Source: Fictibacillus nanhaiensis
GTDB lineage: Bacteria > Bacillota > Bacilli > Bacillales > Fictibacillaceae
DNA length: 64,000 bases
Direction of reading: 5' to 3'
Assembly: GCF_023715445.1 (NCBI RefSeq)
Contig: NZ_JAMBOD010000006.1
Location: 62,001 to 126,000 of the forward strand
Shown: positions 58,053 to 64,000 of the stretch, piece after piece
Layout: each line of letters begins with the position of its first letter
Numbering within the stretch: the stretch's first letter is position 1
Position numbers and translations under genes: made by a program
The notes under the pieces: generated by a model
Seen by the model: the letters and a program-made list of their open reading frames with translations, nothing else
What the model was told of the DNA's origin: nothing
Databases searched by the model: none

Positions 58053-61000
58053 TTATAAAATATTCTTGTTAGCTTTTGGCACAAGGTATGGAGGCATATC
58101 CTCATTTAATTTCCAAGTAATGCTCATTGGTTTACTTCCATAGTGACTTACATGTTCGACTGTACCTAAAAAAATAAAAGGTGACGTATATCCATTTTCT
58201 TTTTTATACTCTCGAACGAACAAAGCTATTTGATGGTTATTTTTCCGATGGTTAATGTAACGGTCTGCTGTTTTGGTTCCTTCTGCTACAGTACTTTGTG
58301 TTTGCCAATGGAACAACCTTTCATTAATTGCATAATCATCATAAAGAGTTGATGGTGAGAAATCCTTTTCAGACTTATTTAATGTCGTAAAAAAGATATC
58401 AAGATTTTTATCAGTAAAATGTTTCACACCCTCACGAAACGCAGGGCTTTTTTCTTCGTCAAAATATCCAAGTGCTGCAAGCACTTGAGATGTAGAATAT
58501 TTACCATGAACACGTAATGGACATTCAAATGGGAAATCATTTTCATGTTCCAGAGTTTCTAAGGAATGATAAAGAAATTTGAGAATCTCTAGGATTTCAT
58601 TTTTGAATTCAGGTGTTGAAATAATTTTCTGTATTCCTTCTTCAATTGAGGATAATTCTTCTTTTTCAGGATTTGATTTATAAAATGAATAATAGAACAT
58701 AGCTAGCATTAGTCGTTCTTCCTCATTTTTAGCAGTTTCTCCATCTATGTATTTAATTAAGAACTTGAGTAGATAGCTAGAATTTAAATGTAAAAGAGAA
58801 GGCAGACGTTTTGTTATCATTTTTTCAACATCAGATTTTAATTCAGTTCTAACACCTGCTTCAACTAATAATCTACTAAATGTTCGATCGGCATTTTTCC
58901 CATAAAAATCATTTAACGTTAAATGATGATGAGTTAAAAAATTCCCTAAAGTTAAACTCAATCCAGTATCTTGTTCGAAGTGCTTTAACTTTGCGATTAA
59001 ATTACCTCTTGTGTTAGTGGATGATTTTATATTTCTTAGAATATATTCTTTTGCTTGTTTTTCAAGCTGAACAAAACAACCTTTTGGAAGATTGAAGAAA
59101 CCATTCTCAACATAATATTGGACTGAATGTTTCGTTCTTCCGATCAGTGCACGAAACTTTTCTTCAAAATTATAATTTTGATGAGCTTGTCCTACAAAAT
59201 CCAAAACCGTTAAACAATCTTTCCCTTCACTTAGACGTAAACCACGTCCTAACTGTTGCAAAAATACCGTTAAACTTTCGGTTGGTCTAAGGAAGAGTAC
59301 AGTGTTTACCTGGGGTATATCAATCCCCTCATTGTATAAATCAACGACAAAAATAAATTTCACTTCACCAGTTACAAGCTTACTCTGAGCTTCTCTTCTT
59401 ATCGTACGATCTACATTTCCATGTAAGGAAATTGAAGGAATACCTACCTGATTGAAAAAGTTAGACATGTACCTTGCATGTTCTACAGATACACAAAACC
59501 CTAGTCCCTTTACATCATCTATATCAGTTACATATTTTTTGATTGCTTTAACAATTAAATTGCTTCGAATTGTGCTTGAGGTATACACATTTTCTAATTC
59601 TTTCGTTTCATAACCTTTACGGCTCCACTTTAATTTCGAAAGATCAACAGAGTCACTTACACAGAAGTATTGAAATGGACTTAATAATTTTTTATCAACA
59701 GCTTCAGTTAAGCGCATTTCCGCAGCAATTGTTTCATCAAAATAGGATAAGATACTTTTTCCATCCATACGTTCGGGAGTAGCTGTTAAACCTAGTAAAA
59801 TTTTTGGTTTGTAATGCTTTAACAGTCTTTGATAAGAATCTGCTGCAGCATGATGAAATTCATCTACAATAATAAAATCATAGTAATCATTGGTTGTTGT
59901 TTCATAGAGCTTCTTACTGTTGAAACTTTGAATGCTCACAAAAAGGTGATCGATTGAAGATGGCATATTAGAGCCAACTAGCATCTCACCAAAGTTTGCA
60001 TCTTTTAATATTGCTCTAAAGGTATCTCGACTTTGTTTTAGAATCTCTTCACGATGTGCAACAAAAAGTAGTTTTGCAGAACCCCTATTTTGTAACTTAT
60101 ACCTTTTGTAATCAAATGCTGAAATAACCGTTTTACCTACGCCTGTAGCTGCTACAACTAGGTTCTTAAATCGTCCATGAATGGTTCTCTCAACCTCAAG
60201 TTTATCTAACATTTCTTTTTGATAATAAAACGGCTGAATGTCAAACATAAAAGTTATATCCAGCTCATTTCGCAACTTTTCTCTAGAAAGAGCAAGTTTT
60301 AATCGTTCTTGATCACTCTGGTTGTCTATATTAAATAATTTAAATTCACTATCATTCCAATAACTTTCAAAAGTTGCCTCAAACTTTTTAAGAATGTCAA
60401 AAGAATCTTTCTCGGTAACTTTAAGATTCCATTCCAATCCAGAAGTTAGGGCAGGATTTGAAAGATTAGAAGAGCCTATATAAGCAGTGCTAAACCCTGT
60501 ATCCCGTTTAAAAAGATATGCTTTAGCATGAAGTCGAGTACGTTCTACATCATATGATATCTTCACTTCAGTATTTGATAGTTTACTTAACTCAATAATA
60601 GCTTTGTAATCAGTAGCTTCCATGTATGAGGTGGTAATTACACGCAATTTCTTGCCTTGTTTAGTAAATGTTTTTAACTCTTCTAAAATACAACGCAATC
60701 CACTCCATTTAATAAAAGAGACAAGCATATCAATTGAATCCGCTGATAAAATTTCCTTCTTTAGTTCTCCCAGCATGTTAGGTTCATAGTTGGATCCTGT
60801 AAAAAGAGAGCTTTGCGAAATAGGTGTTACTGGTCTTATCGTTTCACCTTTTTTCAGACTTCTAACTGAATTTATTTTTGAATAAATCGAATGTAAAACT
60901 TCTCCTTCTTCCTCTATTTTCATTGCTTTAAATTCTTCATCATCCAAACGTTCGCTTAAAATGGTAATAATATCGTTACATGTTCGAATTTGCTGAAGGA

Positions 61001-61205
61001 GTGCAGTTTTATCATCTTTTTCATTATCACGTACAAATTTTAAAGCTCTTCTTGTAACAGTCGAGATATAAGAAGAGAGCATTTTCCTCGCTTCTTCAAC
61101 ATCTAAGGTATCCTTTTCGATATCAAATGAATTCTGTCCAATTTCAGAGAGTTCATGTTTTATCTTTTGAGTAATTATCTCTTCATAAATTCCTTGCTTA
61201 AGCAT
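58053..61205 (-). CDS. PLD-nuclease/DEAD-helicase/DUF3427-type protein (restriction-like)
   Basis: 1050 residues from the ATG at 61203-61205, with GAGGTG 4 nt upstream. Order: N-terminal helical region (about 1-140); a phospholipase-D-type nuclease domain with HAKAYLF (about 226) and GSSNLSNPAL (about 244-253), one HxK motif; an SF2 helicase core with Walker A AATGVGKT (about 352-359), DEFHH box (about 448-452), TATPER, and QQLGRGLRL (about 650-658); and a C-terminal region (about 730-1050) of the DUF3427 type with PLRVHGKYSTSQVLAALGYF and FLGTVEHVSHYGSKPMSITWKL. Related proteins are candidate type IV/III-like restriction or DNA-repair enzymes (family knowledge); activity here is inferred. 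Follows a decayed NERD gene. Confidence 0.82.
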   Translation of the reverse strand: MLKQGIYEEIITQKIKHELSEIGQNSFDIEKDTLDVEEARKMLSSYISTVTRRALKFVRDNEKDDKTALLQQIRTCNDIITILSERLDDEEFKAMKIEEEGEVLHSIYSKINSVRSLKKGETIRPVTPISQSSLFTGSNYEPNMLGELKKEILSADSIDMLVSFIKWSGLRCILEELKTFTKQGKKLRVITTSYMEATDYKAIIELSKLSNTEVKISYDVERTRLHAKAYLFKRDTGFSTAYIGSSNLSNPALTSGLEWNLKVTEKDSFDILKKFEATFESYWNDSEFKLFNIDNQSDQERLKLALSREKLRNELDITFMFDIQPFYYQKEMLDKLEVERTIHGRFKNLVVAATGVGKTVISAFDYKRYKLQNRGSAKLLFVAHREEILKQSRDTFRAILKDANFGEMLVGSNMPSSIDHLFVSIQSFNSKKLYETTTNDYYDFIIVDEFHHAAADSYQRLLKHYKPKILLGLTATPERMDGKSILSYFDETIAAEMRLTEAVDKKLLSPFQYFCVSDSVDLSKLKWSRKGYETKELENVYTSSTIRSNLIVKAIKKYVTDIDDVKGLGFCVSVEHARYMSNFFNQVGIPSISLHGNVDRTIRREAQSKLVTGEVKFIFVVDLYNEGIDIPQVNTVLFLRPTESLTVFLQQLGRGLRLSEGKDCLTVLDFVGQAHQNYNFEEKFRALIGRTKHSVQYYVENGFFNLPKGCFVQLEKQAKEYILRNIKSSTNTRGNLIAKLKHFEQDTGLSLTLGNFLTHHHLTLNDFYGKNADRTFSRLLVEAGVRTELKSDVEKMITKRLPSLLHLNSSYLLKFLIKYIDGETAKNEEERLMLAMFYYSFYKSNPEKEELSSIEEGIQKIISTPEFKNEILEILKFLYHSLETLEHENDFPFECPLRVHGKYSTSQVLAALGYFDEEKSPAFREGVKHFTDKNLDIFFTTLNKSEKDFSPSTLYDDYAINERLFHWQTQSTVAEGTKTADRYINHRKNNHQIALFVREYKKENGYTSPFIFLGTVEHVSHYGSKPMSITWKLNEDMPPYLVPKANKNIL

Positions 61206-61268
61206 AATACACCTCAGTAATATGTCTTTTAATTTAAGTTTAATTGATAAAAATACCAAGTTTTCACT

Positions 61269-62005
61269 CTAAGCCCCTCGACTAACAAAACGGCATTTCG
61301 GATAATTGCTGCATCCTTTAAAGTAACCGTACTTTCCTTTTCGATTAACCAAAGCACTCCCGCATGTGGGGCAGATATCTTGAAGGATTTGTTGTTTCTT
61401 TTCACTAAGGTCGGCTTTAATTGCCTGAACATGCTCTTTTCTAATTCTTCTATCCTTGGTATTTTCTTTCCTTAGTAATTCCGCAATGGAATACATTTGT
61501 GAATGGGTTATAACAGGTTGAAAATGACTACGAATAATTGTTGATATATATTTTATATACACAACTTTTGTTTCTGTTTATTCTAACTTCAACTTACAAT
61601 TATTGCTAAATGCAATAATGGATTTAACAGGTACAGAGGGGTCTGAAATAAGTTCATTTATTGCCTTTACATGTCCTTTATTTTGTTTAATTGGATTATA
61701 AAACTTAGTTTTTTCTTATATATTACTTGTGTCCAATACTGACTTTTCTCACTACCAAAAATCAAACCTTGGTAGTTCTTTGTCTCAATTACAAAAATCC
61801 CAAATATTGAAACAATGATGTGATCAACTTGAGTAGTTTGACCGTTATTTTTTGTTAAAAGAACATCCCTTAATAAAATATAATTCGCTGGATCTAGCTT
61901 TTTAAGCTGGATGTTAACAAGTACTTCACCAATATACCCTTTAACAGATGGGGACTTAAGAGTAAGTGCAATAACCAAAACAGTAGCTAATAAAAAATAA
62001 CTCAT
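61269..62005 (-). pseudogene. Decayed NERD nuclease/topoisomerase-type zinc-finger protein
   Basis: Reading from an ATG at 62003-62005 after GGAGGAATCAAGA, the product has a membrane segment (about 3-17), then a NERD domain with GYIGEVLVNIQL, QVDHIIVS and GIFVIETKNYQG (D...ExK). Two lesions break it. One A is missing from a run of six at 61709-61714, shifting the frame; with seven A the text continues K-F-Y-N-P-I-K-Q-N-K. An in-frame TAA at 61578-61580 then stops it. The rest (to 61269) ends in a C4 zinc finger CPTCGSALVNR...CSNYPKC of the topoisomerase type. All parts belong to one NERD-zf-C4 gene of about 245 codons. A sequencing error could explain the frameshift but not both lesions. Confidence 0.75.
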
Positions 62006-62100
62006 TCTTGATTCCTCCAAACTGGTAATCATTTATGAGTTAAATTTTACCATTTAACAACTAAAAAAGTTTATATTTTTACAAAATAGTTTAATTATAG

Positions 62101-62133
62101 ACAAAAAAGAACCCATAAATGAGCTCTTTTTTT
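62101..62133 (-). terminator. Terminator of the L,D-transpeptidase gene
   Basis: Minus strand AAAGAGCTCAT pairs with ATGGGTTCTTT, followed by TTT. Confidence 0.6.
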
Positions 62134-62147
62134 AAACAGTTGTTTAA

Positions 62148-62894
62148 TTAAAACATCCCCAACGCCTTCTTCGTCGCTGGTCCTACAATTCCATCTACTG
62201 TTAGCTTCTTCGCTTTTTGGAACTTTCGTACGGCTGCATCTGTATTAGCTCCGAATACGCCATCGATTCCTTTAGTACTATACCCTAAGTTAGTCAGTCT
62301 ACGTTGAAGCTCCATGACTTCAGCTCCGCGGCTGCCCTTTTTCAGATTCACAATCGAAAATACTGGTACTGTTGAACCGTTTGTCACTTTATATCCATTG
62401 GCTGCTGCAAGTGCTGGAAACGTCTTACTTGAAGTCGTAATCACAACTGGTGTATTTACAGGAATTCTCGCGTACAGCCATTGAACGTCGTTATTGTACA
62501 TACGGATACAGCCTGCACTTACGTATTTTCCAATGGAATCTGAGTTATTGTTTCCGTGAATAGCGTATGTGGTCCCCCACGTTCCTCTAGCATTCAATCC
62601 GAGCCATCTGTTGCCCAGCGGATTCCTTGGATCTCCACCTGGTATATTACCGGTATAATAAGGCCTGTTTGTAATCTTGTTTACAATTTTAAACTTACCT
62701 TCTGGTGTGTAGGACGGCAGTTTTCCCGTTGCCACCTTAAACACTTTAGACAATTTATTATGCTCAAAATACGCAAGCTGGTTAGTGGACTTATTTATAA
62801 CGATAAAAGAAGAAGCTGCTGCTTTTGCCGGCTGCACTAAAAAGAACATAAAACAAAACACGAGCAAGCCAATAATCATTTTTTTCGTTTTCAT
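62148..62894 (-). CDS. L,D-transpeptidase with C-terminal peptidoglycan-binding domain
   Basis: 248 residues from ATG 62892-62894 (MKTKKMI) after AGGAATAGGAGAGAAGTA. Signal peptide (about 1-26, cleavage near AKA-AA). YkuD catalytic domain (about 28-150): HGNNNSDSIG and SAGCIRM with catalytic Cys. C-terminal PG_binding_1 domain (about 180-248, GSRGAEVMELQRRLTNLGY, VDGIVGPATKKAL). Makes 3-3 cross-links or anchors proteins in peptidoglycan, often for spore cortex or stress. Confidence 0.9.
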   Translation of the reverse strand: MKTKKMIIGLLVFCFMFFLVQPAKAAASSFIVINKSTNQLAYFEHNKLSKVFKVATGKLPSYTPEGKFKIVNKITNRPYYTGNIPGGDPRNPLGNRWLGLNARGTWGTTYAIHGNNNSDSIGKYVSAGCIRMYNNDVQWLYARIPVNTPVVITTSSKTFPALAAANGYKVTNGSTVPVFSIVNLKKGSRGAEVMELQRRLTNLGYSTKGIDGVFGANTDAAVRKFQKAKKLTVDGIVGPATKKALGMF

Positions 62895-63073
62895 TACTTC
62901 TCTCCTATTCCTTCTGAAATATAAAATCCTCATATTCTATGCGAAGGAAAAGGAGTTGCATTACCTTTTTGTAAAAATTTTAATAAAAAAATCATGAATA
63001 TTAGGGTTGTACCATGAATAGAATGATAGGTTATATTTAACTTACAATCTTTAAGTGAAAGAAGCTGAAATAG

Positions 63074-63607
63074 ATGCACAACGTTATCCTAAAAAACAAT
63101 ATAGAAGTGACGATAAGAGAAGCAACGAAAGAAGATGCCCAAAACATGATCGACTTTTATAATATAGTTGGCGGTGAAACGGATTTCCTTTCCTTCGGAG
63201 TAAACGAATTTAAACGTGAGCTTCAGGAATACGAAGAGTACATCACTTCAACTTCAAAAGAACCAAATTCGATTATGTTACTGGCTCTCATTGATTCAGA
63301 AATTATCAGTATTGCTACCATTAATTCCTCACAAAAAGAGCGAACCAAACACGTAGGGACACTTGGAATCGTCATTTCTAAAACGTACACTGGACTAGGA
63401 TTAGGGAAAATCTTAATGAATGACCTTATTGATTGGGCTAAACAAAATGGGGTAACCAAAAAGGTTAGTCTCGTTACAAATGAAAGTAATACAATTGCGG
63501 TTGAGCTTTATAAGAAGTTAGGATTTGAAGTGGAAGGATTGTTGAAGAAAGATAATTGTATTAGAGGTGCTTATAGCAACACCGTTATGATGGGCTTAAT
63601 TTTATAG
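63074..63607 (+). CDS. GNAT family N-acetyltransferase
   Basis: 177 residues. N-terminal VTIREATKEDAQNMIDFYN, acetyl-CoA motif GLGLGKILMNDLIDWA (about 112-127), and motif B NTIAVELYKKLGFEVEG. Substrate unknown. Weak ribosome site before the ATG at 63074. A T-box leader follows about 90 bp downstream without a clear terminator. Confidence 0.85.
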   Translation: MHNVILKNNIEVTIREATKEDAQNMIDFYNIVGGETDFLSFGVNEFKRELQEYEEYITSTSKEPNSIMLLALIDSEIISIATINSSQKERTKHVGTLGIVISKTYTGLGLGKILMNDLIDWAKQNGVTKKVSLVTNESNTIAVELYKKLGFEVEGLLKKDNCIRGAYSNTVMMGLIL

Positions 63608-63647
63608 CATAGTAAAATACCCTTAATCAAATTTCAGAAATTCATAT

Positions 63648-63675
63648 TGACTTCTTTATTTCTTGATGCTAAATT
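63648..63675 (+). promoter_or_regulatory. Promoter of the T-box leader
   Basis: TTGACT (63648-63653), 16-bp spacer, TAAATT (63670-63675). Predicted start near 63682, just before stem I. Confidence 0.5.
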
Positions 63676-63696
63676 TACTATTAATATTAAAATCAA

Positions 63697-63951
63697 TGAC
63701 GAGAAAGAGTAAGATATGATCCCTGTTCCCCAGAGAATCGGTGCTTGGTGAAAGCCGATGTTCAGGCCTTATCCGAAAATCATCTCTGAGATGCAAAGCT
63801 GAACATGTAAGCTTTGACGGGTCGTCCGCCGTTACAATGGAACACGTATGATCGTACGTTGACTGAGTGCCGCAAGCTTTTTTATTAAGCTGCGGAATTA
63901 GGGTGGTAACGCGAGCAATAACTCGTCCCTGCTATAGGGACGGGTTTTTTT
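63697..63951 (+). ncRNA. T-box riboswitch leader, probably leucine
   Basis: Stem I starts GACGAGAAAGAGTAAGAT (AGTA S-turn) and contains the GGTGAAAGCC loop near 63748-63757. The T-box sequence AGGGTGGTAACGCG is at 63900-63913, and the terminator CTCGTCCCT-GCTAT-AGGGACGGG plus TTTTTTT spans 63921-63951. Specifier candidate: CTC at 63784-63786 (Leu), alternatively TCT one base later (Ser). TGGT in the bulge pairs with an ACCA end, so discriminator A, which fits tRNA-Leu and not tRNA-Ser. AAC replaces the usual ACC after the bulge. Controls the gene at 63984. Confidence 0.85.
63921..63951 (+). terminator. Rho-independent terminator of the T-box
   Basis: ACTCGTCCCT pairs with AGGGACGGGT, followed by T7; mutually exclusive with the antiterminator formed with 63900-63913. 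Confidence 0.85.
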
Positions 63952-63983
63952 ATGTTCAAAAACAAAAAAAGGAGAGATTACTT

Positions 63984-64000
63984 ATGAGAAAGATGGACAT
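63984..64000 (+). CDS. T-box controlled gene, 5' fragment only
   Basis: ATG at 63984 after AAAGGAGAGATTACTT, reading M-R-K-M-D before the window ends. With a leucine T-box upstream, 2-isopropylmalate synthase (often starting MRK...) or another leucine gene is a guess from context only. Confidence 0.5.

Overview
The window is chromosomal DNA of an aerobic, endospore-forming Bacillaceae bacterium. The evidence is moderate-to-low GC, AGGAGG ribosome sites with many TTG/GTG starts, SigA-type promoters, a menaquinol oxidase qoxABCD operon with ywcE nearby, bacillithiol synthesis (bshB2), a KinB-like sporulation kinase, a SigK-type promoter, ABC-F proteins YkpA and YfmR, TcyP, Fni and CwlK. Gene content is closest to the Bacillus/Fictibacillus group. 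One unusual housekeeping trait is a glutaminyl-tRNA synthetase gene. No rRNA, tRNA, IS element, prophage or CRISPR array was found.

Layout. 1-3.6 kb: trehalose PTS operon (treP, treA cut by the window edge) with TreR-type and CcpA-type sites and a long Bacillaceae palindromic repeat between the two genes. 3.7-10 kb: pdxK, yojF-bshB2, ywcE, proline synthesis proBA and a NERD nuclease-like protein. 10.2-14.3 kb: qoxABCD. 14.5-24.2 kb: a triplicated cysteine-rich putative spore protein, tcyP, a DJ-1 protein, a folate cyclo-ligase-like protein, two ABC-F ATPases and a second NERD paralogue. 24.2-37.7 kb: putP, fni, an acetyltransferase, a KinB-like kinase with a small membrane protein, the YfiBC-type heterodimeric exporter, a cation diffusion facilitator, AlsT and a split threonine/serine exporter. 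37.8-45 kb: a LacI regulator divergent from a 52-residue membrane peptide, an ArsR-controlled ABC exporter operon, a SIMPL protein and two peptidases. 45-50 kb: glnS, cwlK, an RsbR-like STAS protein, a small HTH protein and an MFS transporter. 50-58 kb: a putative heme-dependent N-demethylase operon, two secreted proteins of unknown function, a VOC protein and an ECF sigma/anti-sigma pair. 58-64 kb: a 1050-residue PLD-helicase-DUF3427 protein next to a decayed NERD/zinc-finger gene, an L,D-transpeptidase, an acetyltransferase, and a T-box leader (probably leucine) in front of a gene cut by the right edge.

Most of the window is ordinary core genome. The parts that deserve attention are: (i) a family of exactly 20-bp-period tandem arrays in intergenic DNA, two of them flanking NERD genes; (ii) the PLD-helicase/NERD locus, which looks like a decaying nuclease-helicase defence module; (iii) the N-demethylase operon with an appended DUF6933/pRiA4b-like gene; (iv) the triplicated Cys-rich protein with a SigK-like promoter; (v) an apparently leaderless autoregulated arsR; (vi) three small genes (53, 59 and 52 codons) with good ribosome sites. 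All functional statements rest on reading the sequence and recalled family knowledge; no database search was run.
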